From DATKZH01 sp964475955 (GTDB taxonomy: Bacteria > Planctomycetota > Planctomycetia > Pirellulales > Thermoguttaceae), in the NCBI GenBank assembly GCA_964475955.1, contig CAYYZY010000212.1, positions 1-12,955 on the forward strand: a DNA stretch of 12,955 bases, read 5' to 3'. Each line of letters starts with the position of its first letter. Within the stretch, counting starts at the first letter, position 1. Positions 1 through 6,890 of the stretch are shown here, piece by piece. The notes below the pieces were generated by a model, which was given only the letters and a program-made list of their open reading frames with translations, was not told the DNA's origin and did no database searches. Both the position numbers and the translations under genes were made by a program.

Positions 1-595
1 TCTCCTTGGCCGGCGCCGGCGCTTCGGCCTTTTCCTTGGCGGGAGCGGGGGCCGGCTTCTCAGGCATGGGAGCCTCGGCCGGCTTCTCGGCGGGGGCCGG
101 CTTTTCCACCTTCTTCTCCGGCTTGGGTGCCGGAGGGGGCTCTTTCTCTACAGCGGGCTTCTTCTCCGGGGCCGGTTTCTTGGCGGGTGCCGGCTTCTTC
201 TCAGGTTCGGGCTTCTTCGGCGGAGCCGGCGGCTCGGGCGGGGGCGGGGCCACGTCGGAAGGCGATTCTTCCGGCGCCTTCGGAAGCTCAACCGGCGTTT
301 CCTCGGCAGCGGGCTCGCACACGGCCGGCTCGCACACAGCGGGCTCGCACACGGCCGGGGCGCAGCACTCCGGAACGCACGGCGTGCAGCAGGTCGGAGC
401 GCAGGGCGTGCAGCGGGCGCGGCATCGGGCGAGCAAACCACAAGGGCTGCAAAGTCTCGGCATGCAGCAACTCACGCACGGTCGTCCACAGCAGCGACCG
501 GCCAAGCCGCCGAGATACTTGCAGGCCGTGGCCCCCTCGGCCATCATCAACAGCGCCGCGGCCACGGCGGCAAAAAACAACACGTTTCGTCGCAT
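1..595 (-). CDS. Secreted Cys-rich protein with Pro/Ala/Lys/Glu-rich tail, C-terminus outside window
   Basis: Reading leftward from the ATG at 595-593 gives 198 uninterrupted codons to the window edge, so the gene is partial at its 3' end. The start is set by a strong ribosome site, GGGAGG on the minus strand (609-604), 8 bases before the ATG. Residues 1-24 look like a signal peptide (MRRN, then a hydrophobic run, then ATA before Cys25), fitting signal peptidase I; a lipobox is not convincing because Leu is absent at -3. Residues 25-95 hold about 20 cysteines, many as CC or CxPC pairs, ending in three tandem VCEPA units. From about residue 97 to the edge the chain is low complexity: PAPEKKPA-like, acidic then lysine-rich, presumably disordered. 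I do not recognise a named family. Such proteins may be exported and cross-linked or metal-binding, but that is speculation. Confidence is high that it is coding, low on function. Confidence 0.8.
   Translation of the reverse strand, partial: MRRNVLFFAAVAAALLMMAEGATACKYLGGLAGRCCGRPCVSCCMPRLCSPCGLLARCRARCTPCAPTCCTPCVPECCAPAVCEPAVCEPAVCEPAAEETPVELPKAPEESPSDVAPPPPEPPAPPKKPEPEKKPAPAKKPAPEKKPAVEKEPPPAPKPEKKVEKPAPAEKPAEAPMPEKPAPAPAKEKAEAPAPAKE
312..356 (-). repeat. Three 15-base tandem units encoding VCEPA repeats
   Basis: Three consecutive 15-base units (312-326, 327-341, 342-356) are nearly identical. The outer two are the same and the middle one differs in its last bases. On the minus strand they encode VCEPA three times in the Cys-rich region of the partial gene, so copy number could change by slippage without breaking the frame. 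Confidence 0.8.
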
Positions 596-1034
596 CGCAG
601 CATCCTCCCGTCTTCGAACCGATGACATAGCGATCAAGCCGCAGCGCAGGACATCGACTCCCACCGATCCGTCGGCCTGGTCCACGGAGACAATTCCCGC
701 CCCATGCGGCTCCCTGTTTCCGGCCATACCGTCTGCCGACGCCCCAGCGCCGAGCCGGCAACTGGCCGCCTCGGCTTGGCCCGACAAGCGGCACGCCACC
801 ATCTTGCCAAGTTGCCCCATTTCACCAATTCAAACTAATCACGCCGCCGACCCGATGCAACCGTTTGATTCAAGGGAATGCCGAAAACGGGCGAATCAGA
901 AGCGGCGAATAGCCACATCGGGGGGTGAAATCCGCGTCGGGAGCGTCGCGCGGCCGGTCCGGCCAGGAGTGTCTTTGCCCAGTCGCCCGGGCCGGGAACG
1001 CCCGAATGCGGTGAATCCGGTCGCCGGCGGCCGA
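596..1034. other. 439-base gap without a convincing gene
   Basis: Short open frames exist on both strands but none has a ribosome site, a domain or a plausible protein composition. The part next to 595 must hold the promoter of the Cys-rich gene, and the part next to 1035 is the 3' flank of the membrane protein gene. A 13-base perfect palindrome, GGCCGGTCCGGCC, sits at 952-964, but no T-tract follows it, so I do not call a terminator. I see no tRNA-like or other structured RNA. Confidence 0.5.
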
Positions 1035-1571
1035 TCAAGCGTCTTCATGGTCCGGCTTCGGTGGCGACCGCCTCGCGCGGAGCCAACGGCGAACGCGCGG
1101 GCGCCGCACGAGCCAGACGGCGAACCAGACGAGGCTGTCGGCCGCGGCGAACACGATGGGCACGGCCACCGCGACCGCGACCAAGCAGAAGACGCCGACG
1201 ATGGCGAAGACTCCCATTTCGTTTTCGGGGGCGACGGTCGGCGCGGCGCGGACGACGACCCAGCGAACCGCGCCGAAGTAGATGGCGGCGAAGGTGGTCA
1301 CAAACAGGAGCGAGGCCAGGCGGAACTGGCCGCGTCGACCCTCTTCCCCAATCGCCGACCGTGTGAGCCACACCAGGGCCAGCGTCGTGGTGAACACGGT
1401 GCCGGCCAGCAGAGCCAGGAGCGTCCAGGCGAAGGAGACGGCCGTCGCCGCACCGATCCCCCACGCGATCCCGGCGAGGTAGCCGGCCGCCAGCAGCAAC
1501 CGGCAGATCGATTCGCCGGGCCGTGGTCCGCGGCTCGGCTCGCTCGGCTGGTGGGTCGGGTCGTTGGTCAT
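1035..1571 (-). CDS. Small integral membrane protein, function unknown
   Basis: This is a 178-residue protein with ATG at 1571-1569. A hydrophilic, Pro-rich N-terminus (1-22) is followed by about four membrane segments, near residues 24-46, 48-70, 86-109 and 119-155, the last long enough for one or two passes. An Arg-rich cytosolic-looking end (VRRPRVRRWLRARR, 155-168) and an acidic tip complete it. Residues 81-92, GQFRLASLLFVT, resemble the F-S-L-R-x-L-L motif that in my memory recurs before a membrane helix in many planctomycete membrane proteins. No catalytic residues are visible. There is no clear ribosome site before the ATG, but the reading frame has no better start nearby and the hydrophobic pattern supports coding. 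The frame stays open upstream across the opposite strand of hslV, and I regard that extension as noncoding. It is divergent from hslV, with a 214-base shared upstream region. Confidence 0.72.
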   Translation of the reverse strand: MTNDPTHQPSEPSRGPRPGESICRLLLAAGYLAGIAWGIGAATAVSFAWTLLALLAGTVFTTTLALVWLTRSAIGEEGRRGQFRLASLLFVTTFAAIYFGAVRWVVVRAAPTVAPENEMGVFAIVGVFCLVAVAVAVPIVFAAADSLVWFAVWLVRRPRVRRWLRARRSPPKPDHEDA

Positions 1572-1785
1572 GCGTCGGTTATGGGGAGCGGCAGTGGCGG
1601 TCTGGCCGATTTCTGCTCCGTGTCGACAAGGCTCGAAACCAGTGTTGCGTGCTCCAAGCGGTCGGGCAACCACCCCCGTCCGGGACGGCCCGACGGCGTG
1701 CCCCTGGCAATTCCGAGGCACATCCGGCATATTGGGCGAAGATGCGGCGACGATTCCACGTCGGCAGGTGTTTTGGGGAGGTCCC

Positions 1786-2328
1786 ATGCGAATCCGTTCG
1801 ACGACCATTCTCACGGTGCGGCACAAGGGCGTAGTTGCCATGGGGGGGGACGGCCAAGTCACCCTCGGTACCTCGATCATGAAAGCCGACGCCAACAAGA
1901 TCCGCCGGCTGGTCGACGGGCGCGTGATCACCGGCTTTGCCGGCGGCGGGGCCGACGCCTTTGCCCTGTTGGAGCGTTTCGAGGAGAAGCTGAAAGACCA
2001 CCCTGCCAACCTGCCTAGGGCGGCCACCGAGTTGGCCAAACAATGGCGGACCGACCGGGTGCTGCGGCGTCTGGAGGCCCTGATGGCCGTGGCCGACGCC
2101 CGGCACACGCTGCTGGTGACCGGCACGGGCGAGGTCGTCCAGCCGGCCGACGGCGTGTTGGGCGTCGGTTCCGGCGGCGACTACGCGGTCGCCGCCGCCC
2201 GGGCGCTGGTGGGGCATTCGGACCTCGGGGCCGCCGACATCGTGCGCGCGGCGTTGGAGATCGCCGGGGGGATCGACATCTACACGAACACGAACATCGT
2301 GGTGGAGGAATTGGAGTGCGAGACCTGA
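1786..2328 (+). CDS. hslV: ATP-dependent protease subunit HslV (ClpQ)
   Basis: HslV is the threonine peptidase of the cytosolic HslVU protease, forming stacked hexamer rings fed by HslU. The 180-residue protein aligns along its length with the family. It has STTILTV at the N-terminus, GDGQVTLG (21-28), NKIRRL (37-42), GFAGGGADAF (50-59), WRTDRVLRRLEA (87-98), GSGGDYA (128-134) and an IYTN end. By alignment with E. coli from memory, the nucleophile is Thr6, with Lys38 and Ser129 matching Lys33 and Ser124. Thr6 lies behind MRIRS rather than a single Met, so a five-residue propeptide must be removed, unlike the E. coli enzyme but similar in kind to Bacillus ClpQ (CodW), which also has extra residues. 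The start is supported by GGGGAGG at 1775-1781. The gene overlaps hslU by 13 bases, so the two subunits are surely co-translated. Confidence 0.97.
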   Translation: MRIRSTTILTVRHKGVVAMGGDGQVTLGTSIMKADANKIRRLVDGRVITGFAGGGADAFALLERFEEKLKDHPANLPRAATELAKQWRTDRVLRRLEALMAVADARHTLLVTGTGEVVQPADGVLGVGSGGDYAVAAARALVGHSDLGAADIVRAALEIAGGIDIYTNTNIVVEELECET

Positions 2329-3653
2329 CGCCCAGAGAGATCGTGGCCGAGCTGGACCGGCACATCGTGGGCCAGGACGACGCCAAGCGGGCGGTGGCCG
2401 TGGCCATCCGCAACCGGTGGCGCCGCCAACGCCTGGCCGAGGAGATGCGGGCCGAGGTGGCCCCGAAAAACATCATGATGATCGGTCCGACCGGCGTGGG
2501 CAAAACGGAGATCGCCCGGCGCCTGGCCCATCTCACCGGGGCCCCCTTCATCAAGGTCGAGGCGAGCAAGTACACCGAGGTCGGCTACTACGGCCGTGAC
2601 GTGGAGAGCATGGTCCGCGAGTTGGTCGAAAACGCGATCGGCCTGGTCAGCGAGCGGGAACGGGAGAACGTCGAGGAGGAGGCCAAGCGGCGCGTCGAGG
2701 AGCGGCTGCTCGACCTGCTGATTCCGCAGCCGCCCGTCGTCGATACGTCCGAGGCCGGCGCCGACTCGGCCGAGCGCTACGAGCGGACACGGGAGAAGAT
2801 GCGGGCGATGCTGGCCTCCGGCGAGCTCGACCAGCGGCGCGTGGAGGTGGCCACCGAGCAAAAGCAGATGCCGGTCATGCTCACCGGCGTGGGCATGGAG
2901 CAGATGGACCTCGACCTCCAGTCGATGTTCGAGCGGATCATGCCGCGCCAGACTTCGCGGCGGGAAATGACCGTGGCCGAAGCCCGGGTCGTGGTGTTCG
3001 ATCAGGAGTGCGAGGCCCTGATCAACCGCGACAAGGTCCAGGCCGAGGCGATCGAGCTGGCCGAGAACACGGGCATCATCTTCATCGACGAGCTCGACAA
3101 GATCGTGGCCAGCGAGCAGGCGCACGGGGCCGACGTCTCGCGCCAGGGCGTCCAGCGCGACCTGCTGCCGATCGTTGAGGGGACCACGGTGCAAACGCGC
3201 TACGGCTTCGTCAAGACGGACCACGTGCTGTTCATCGCCGCCGGCGCCTTCCACCGCGCCAAGCCGAGCGACCTGATGCCCGAGCTTCAGGGCCGCTTCC
3301 CCATTCGCGTGGAGCTCGACGAGCTGACGCGCGACGACTTCGTCCGCATCATGACCGAGCCGAAGGGGGCACTGACCAAGCAGTACCGGGCGCTGTTGGA
3401 GACCGAGGGCGTGGAGTTGGTCTACGAAGACGAGGCCGTCGAGTCGCTGGCCGCCTACGCGTACCAGGTCAACCAGACCACGCAGAACATCGGGGCCCGG
3501 CGCCTCTACACCATCATGGAGCGCATGCTGGAGGAACTCAGCTTCGAGGCGCCCGACATGAAGATGGGACGCGTGGTCATCAACCGGGCCTACGTCAGCG
3601 AGCGGCTCGACGCCCTCAGCCAGGACGAGGACCTGAGCAAGTTCATCCTGTAG
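2316..3653 (+). CDS. hslU: ATP-dependent unfoldase subunit HslU (ClpY)
   Basis: This AAA+ unfoldase recognises, unfolds and threads substrates into HslV. The 445-residue product matches the usual length (E. coli 443). Visible elements are the MRDLTPREIVAELDRHIVGQ start, Walker A GPTGVGKT (57-64), the pore loop GYYG (90-93, usually GYVG), a charged intermediate domain (about 108-245), Walker B IIFIDELDK (254-262), GVQRDLLPIVEG (278-289), the sensor II region NIGARR (391-396) and the EDLSKFIL C-terminus that docks into HslV. The start is GTG at 2316, chosen because GGAGGA at 2304-2309 lies 6 bases before it and the protein then begins exactly like the family. The open frame extends further upstream over hslV but only as an overlapping shadow. 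hslU starts inside the last codons of hslV. No key residue is missing, so it should be active. Confidence 0.97.
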   Translation: MRDLTPREIVAELDRHIVGQDDAKRAVAVAIRNRWRRQRLAEEMRAEVAPKNIMMIGPTGVGKTEIARRLAHLTGAPFIKVEASKYTEVGYYGRDVESMVRELVENAIGLVSERERENVEEEAKRRVEERLLDLLIPQPPVVDTSEAGADSAERYERTREKMRAMLASGELDQRRVEVATEQKQMPVMLTGVGMEQMDLDLQSMFERIMPRQTSRREMTVAEARVVVFDQECEALINRDKVQAEAIELAENTGIIFIDELDKIVASEQAHGADVSRQGVQRDLLPIVEGTTVQTRYGFVKTDHVLFIAAGAFHRAKPSDLMPELQGRFPIRVELDELTRDDFVRIMTEPKGALTKQYRALLETEGVELVYEDEAVESLAAYAYQVNQTTQNIGARRLYTIMERMLEELSFEAPDMKMGRVVINRAYVSERLDALSQDEDLSKFIL

Positions 3654-3882
3654 CGCGGAACGGGGCGGAGCACGCAACGGCACCGAGGCCGTCGCCCCAG
3701 CCGGGGTTGGTGCGAAGCAGCGGACCAGACCGCTCAAAGGAAGGGGGAGCGGCGTTGCGGGGCCGCCCGTCGGCGATTAAGATGGCACTTGCTGCGGGAT
3801 ATTGAACGCATCAACCACGACGAACCCACACCATCCACAGCACGGAGCACCTTCTTCCCGGCACTTGGAGCGACCGGCCCCA

Positions 3883-4800
3883 ATGCACGTCAAACTGGTC
3901 ATCGTGGGAGGCAAGGCGAGCAAGAGCCGCGTCTCCGTGAAGCTGCCGACGGTCATCGGCCGCAGCCGCGAGGCCGACCTGACCGTCGCCCACCCGATGA
4001 TCAGCCGGAAGCATTGCGAGCTGTACGAGGTGAACGGGCTGGTCATGATTCGGGACCTCGGCTCGCTCAACGGCCTGTTCATCGCGGGCAGCCAGGTCAG
4101 CGAAGCGGCCCTGCACCCCAATGCCGAGTTCACGGTAGGCCCGCTCACCTTCCGCGTCGAGTACCAGTACGAGGGCGAGCTGCTGGCGGGCGACGCGACC
4201 ACGATCAATGAAGTCCACGAGGACTCCGAGTCCCCCGACGCACCGGCAGGCGCGGAGTCGGGCGGGCGACCGGCGGGCTTCGATGTGGCCGATCCCCCTC
4301 AGGGGCTGCCCGTGGCGGACGTGCTCGCTGCCGAGGACCAACCGGAGCCGCGGGGGCCCGACGCTTACGACCACCCCACGCCCGTCGACCAGCCGGGGAT
4401 CGCGCCGGCCGACCTGGCCGCGTGGGAGCCGGACGGGACGGAGCCGCTCGACGAGCCACCAGGCCGTCAAGCGATCCCTCGGCCGCCCGACTTCTTCGGC
4501 GTGGGCGGCCAGCAGGACCCGGCGGAGACGCAAACGAAACGGCCTCCTTCGCCCCCGCCCGACGACGCCGTCCCGAAAACGACGTCGTTCGAACCCCAAG
4601 AGCCGGACGAGGCGGAAAAGTCCGAAGGGCCGGCCGACGAGGCATCGGGCGGGTCCACCACGGAAGACGTTCCCCCGGCCGGGCAAGACGAGGACAAGGG
4701 CCAGTTCGACCTCTCTCTGCCGCCGAAGTCCGAGGAGGACGATTCGTGCGACCGGGAACCGCCCGACGACCTGAGCGAATTCCTCAGGGGGCTTGGGTAG
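3883..4800 (+). CDS. FHA-domain protein with long acidic disordered tail
   Basis: The 305-residue protein has a forkhead-associated domain in roughly residues 1-95, a fold that binds phosphothreonine peptides. Diagnostic pieces are VIGRS (24-28), SRKHCEL (41-47) and RDLGSLNGLFIAG (57-69), the positions of the conserved GR, SxxH and N-G residues. From about residue 100 to 290 the chain is rich in Pro, Asp, Glu and Gly and looks disordered. It ends in a short amphipathic motif, DDLSEFLRGLG. I chose ATG 3883 because the protein then begins directly with the first beta strand (MHVKLVIVGG). GGAG at 3867-3870 is a little far, at 12 bases. The frame is open to a TTG at 3802, but that extension (His/Pro/Ser-rich) looks untranslated. 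The partner is probably a Ser/Thr kinase substrate encoded elsewhere, since none is in view. It lies 229 bases after hslU, probably as a separate unit. Confidence 0.88.
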   Translation: MHVKLVIVGGKASKSRVSVKLPTVIGRSREADLTVAHPMISRKHCELYEVNGLVMIRDLGSLNGLFIAGSQVSEAALHPNAEFTVGPLTFRVEYQYEGELLAGDATTINEVHEDSESPDAPAGAESGGRPAGFDVADPPQGLPVADVLAAEDQPEPRGPDAYDHPTPVDQPGIAPADLAAWEPDGTEPLDEPPGRQAIPRPPDFFGVGGQQDPAETQTKRPPSPPPDDAVPKTTSFEPQEPDEAEKSEGPADEASGGSTTEDVPPAGQDEDKGQFDLSLPPKSEEDDSCDREPPDDLSEFLRGLG

Positions 4801-4826
4801 GCGGTCGTCGCGGCGTGCCGGCCGGC

Positions 4827-4868
4827 TCCCCGGTTCCAGGTCCCCGGTTCCAGGTCCCCGGTTCCAGG
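4827..4868 (+). repeat. Perfect tandem repeat, 3 x 14 bases
   Basis: The unit TCCCCGGTTCCAGG occurs three times without a mismatch (4827-4840, 4841-4854, 4855-4868) between the FHA gene and the next gene. The last GG of the array is the start of the ribosome site GGAGAGG (4867-4873) of the gene at 4884. Function is unknown. It may be a slippage-prone spacer or a trace of a repeat family. Confidence 0.95.
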
Positions 4869-4883
4869 AGAGGATTCCACTTC

Positions 4884-5813
4884 ATGCCAACGATTTCCTG
4901 GCCCGAGGGGAAGCGGTTCGCCTTCTCGGTGTTTGACGATACCGACGGGGCGACGCTCGAGAACGTCGCGCCCGTCTATGCCCTGCTTGCCGACCTGGGC
5001 GTGCTGACCACGAAGTCGGTGTGGCCGATCCGCGGCGACGACGAGCCCATCCTCGGCGGTGCGACCTGCGAGGACCCCGACTACCGGCGCTGGCTGGCCG
5101 ATCTCCAGCGTCGAGGCTTCGAGATTGCCCTGCACAACGTCACGTTCCACACCAGCCGCCGCGAACAGACCCTACGCGGCTTCGCGGTGTTTCGCGAGCT
5201 GTTCGGGCACGACCCCCGCTCGCTGGCGAACCACGCCGGCACGCGCGAGAGCATCTACTGGGGGGCCAGCCGGCTGAGCGGTTGGCGGAGATGGGCTTAC
5301 CACCTGATGACGCGCCTGCGCCGCGTGGGCCAGTATCGTGGCCACGTGCAGGGCGATCCGCACTTCTGGGGCGACGTCTGCCGCGGGCGGGTGAAGTACG
5401 TGCGCAACTTCGTGTTCCCCGAGGTCGACACGCTCGCGGTGTGCCCCGAAACGCCGTACCACGACCCGGATCGGCCTTACGTGAACTACTGGTTTGCGTC
5501 GTCGGAGGGGGCCAACGTGGCGTCGTTCAACCGCACGCTCTGCGAAGCCAACCAGGACCGGCTCGAAGCGCGCGGCGGCGCGTGCATCATGTACACGCAC
5601 TTCGCGTACGGGTTCCACGAACACGGCCGGCTCGACCCCCGGTTCCGGGAGCTGATGGAGCGCCTGGCGGCCAAGGGCGGGTGGTTCGTGCCGGTCGCCA
5701 CCCTGTTGGACCACGTCCTCCAATCGCGCGGACACCACGAACTCACCCGGCGCCAGCGAGCCCGGCTGGAACGCAACTGGCTGTTTCGCAAGGCGACCGC
5801 GGGCACATCGTAG
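4884..5813 (+). CDS. Polysaccharide-deacetylase-like protein (NodB fold)
   Basis: The 309-residue protein is soluble, with no signal peptide. The start is ATG 4884, preceded by GGAGAGG (4867-4873), and the first strand follows at once. The pattern matches the glycoside hydrolase/deacetylase superfamily: FSVFDDTDG (15-22) gives the metal and catalytic aspartates, FEIALHNVTFH (79-89) the region of metal histidines (His84, His89), NHAGTRESIYWG (116-127) a further histidine loop, and IMYTHFAYGF (235-244) the closing strand with His239. In this superfamily N- or O-acetyl groups are removed from sugars, often in surface polysaccharide loci. The substrate cannot be read from the sequence. It could also be a non-catalytic relative, since the motifs differ from classical NodB. 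It is convergent with the LpxD-like gene and 83 bases after the FHA gene, so it may share transcription with the latter. Confidence 0.82.
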   Translation: MPTISWPEGKRFAFSVFDDTDGATLENVAPVYALLADLGVLTTKSVWPIRGDDEPILGGATCEDPDYRRWLADLQRRGFEIALHNVTFHTSRREQTLRGFAVFRELFGHDPRSLANHAGTRESIYWGASRLSGWRRWAYHLMTRLRRVGQYRGHVQGDPHFWGDVCRGRVKYVRNFVFPEVDTLAVCPETPYHDPDRPYVNYWFASSEGANVASFNRTLCEANQDRLEARGGACIMYTHFAYGFHEHGRLDPRFRELMERLAAKGGWFVPVATLLDHVLQSRGHHELTRRQRARLERNWLFRKATAGTS

Positions 5814-5918
5814 TCGTCCGGATCGTCGGCGAGGACTCGCATTTCTCCCACGTCGCGATTGAGAACGTGCAAGCCTCCCGCCCGGCGCCACTCGTGCGGT
5901 TGGAAGCATAAGGCGAGC

Positions 5919-6890
5919 TTAACCAGTCCTCCCCTCCTCGCCAGTATATGCTGCTGACCCCTTTTTCTTTTCTGGGATGGGCGTATTCGGGAGGTTTCCG
6001 AATTGCTTGCGGGGGATCGTGATGCCGCTTTTGCCGCTAAGCACGACGTCGTCGGGCACGTCGTGGATGACCAGGGCCCCGATGCCCACGAAAGCGCGAT
6101 CGCCGACGCTGAGCTTCTGGGTGACCGTGCTGTTCGGCCCCAGCCAGGCCGACTGGCCGAGCCGTACGCTGCCGCCGACCACGGCCGCGGCGATGACCAC
6201 CGTCTTGGCCTCGATCTGGCAGTTGTGGGCGACGTGGACGTGGTCGTCGATCTTGACGTGATCCCCCAGCCGGGTCTCGCCGAACGTCGCCCGGCACACC
6301 GTCGCCCCGGTGCCGATCTCCACGTCGTCGCCGATCACCGTGCGGCCCAAGTGGGGAAGACGGACCGGGCGCCCGTCGGGCTCGAAATCGAAACCGAATC
6401 CCGCCTCGCCGACGACCGCGTGCGACTTGATCGCGCAGCGCCGGCCGATGATCGTGTCGTCGGCGATCACCACGTGATGGGCGATGCGCGTGCCGGCGCC
6501 GATGGTGACGCGGTCGCCGACGACCGAGTACTCGCCGATGCTCACGCCGCCGCCGATCTCCACGTCGCGGCCGATGATCGCCGTGTCGGCGATCCGCGAC
6601 TCCGACCGGGCCGCGAAGAACTCGGCCACCACCTTGGCACACGCCAGCCGCGGGTTGGCCACGGGAATGAACGAGCAGGCGGCCGTTTCGGGCAACGTGC
6701 GGTCGTCGCGCACGAGGTAGAGGGCGGCGACGTCCTCATCGAGCTCTACCGTGTTCTGCTTGGCGAACGCGAGCGCGTGGGGCCGGATTTCGCCGCAGGA
6801 GGTCACCGTGTGGATCGCGACGTCGGGCCCGACGAGCGGCCTGCCGAGGAACGCCGCGATCTGGCGGGCCTGGACCGGTTGCGTGCTCAT
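5919..6890 (-). CDS. LpxD-like N-acyltransferase, left-handed beta helix
   Basis: The 323-residue protein has ATG at 6890-6888, with AGGA (6900-6897) 6 bases before it. The N-terminal part (about 1-95) resembles the uridine-binding domain of LpxD, including the VANPRLACAKV stretch (77-87). From about 100 to 285 there are many hexapeptide repeats of the [LIV]-G-x-x-x-x kind, forming a left-handed beta helix. GFGF (164-167), LPHLGRTVIGDDVEIG (178-193) and HVAHNCQI (219-226) follow the LpxD pattern, with His222 at the catalytic position (E. coli His239). LpxD transfers a 3-hydroxyacyl chain from ACP to the amine of UDP-3-acyl-glucosamine in lipid A synthesis. I leave the symbol blank because the surroundings are glycan genes and not the lpxA/lpxB/fabZ cluster. 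It may be a dedicated sugar N-acyltransferase or the cell's LpxD. The end (303-323) is low complexity. It overlaps the upstream WbmS-like gene by 4 bases. Confidence 0.85.
   Translation of the reverse strand: MSTQPVQARQIAAFLGRPLVGPDVAIHTVTSCGEIRPHALAFAKQNTVELDEDVAALYLVRDDRTLPETAACSFIPVANPRLACAKVVAEFFAARSESRIADTAIIGRDVEIGGGVSIGEYSVVGDRVTIGAGTRIAHHVVIADDTIIGRRCAIKSHAVVGEAGFGFDFEPDGRPVRLPHLGRTVIGDDVEIGTGATVCRATFGETRLGDHVKIDDHVHVAHNCQIEAKTVVIAAAVVGGSVRLGQSAWLGPNSTVTQKLSVGDRAFVGIGALVIHDVPDDVVLSGKSGITIPRKQFGNLPNTPIPEKKKGSAAYTGEEGRTG

Noticed and set aside
312..356. CRISPR-like array at the 15-base repeats
   Set aside because: The units are adjacent without spacers, only three, in frame inside a coding region and encode VCEPA.
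952..964. Palindrome GGCCGGTCCGGCC as a terminator
   Set aside because: The stem is short with a one-base centre and there is no T-tract on either side.
1705..1733. TGGCAA, 17 bases, CATATT as a possible hslV promoter
   Set aside because: Only about 3 of 6 and 4 of 6 consensus bases match, which is expected by chance in a region of this size.
6..2018. A 670-codon open frame on the plus strand
   Set aside because: It is antisense to the Cys-rich and membrane protein genes and overlaps hslV in the wrong frame. The protein is Gly/Ala/Ser then Arg-rich with no domain, and it starts at a TTG without a ribosome site. It is a product of high GC content.
1572..2126. Upstream extension of the membrane protein frame over hslV
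   Set aside because: The frame is open but lies antisense to hslV and the added sequence is basic and low in hydrophobic pattern. The natural start is ATG 1571.
3654..3720. CCCC-AGCC-GGGG as the hslU terminator
   Set aside because: A four-base stem without a following T-run is too weak to call in such GC-rich DNA.
2280..3737. A 485-codon minus-strand open frame
   Set aside because: It is the opposite strand of hslU, whose plus-strand product is unmistakable.
5814..5918. A bidirectional terminator between the convergent genes
   Set aside because: Only a loose 5-bp CACGT/ACGTG pair is present; no convincing stem plus T-tract was found.
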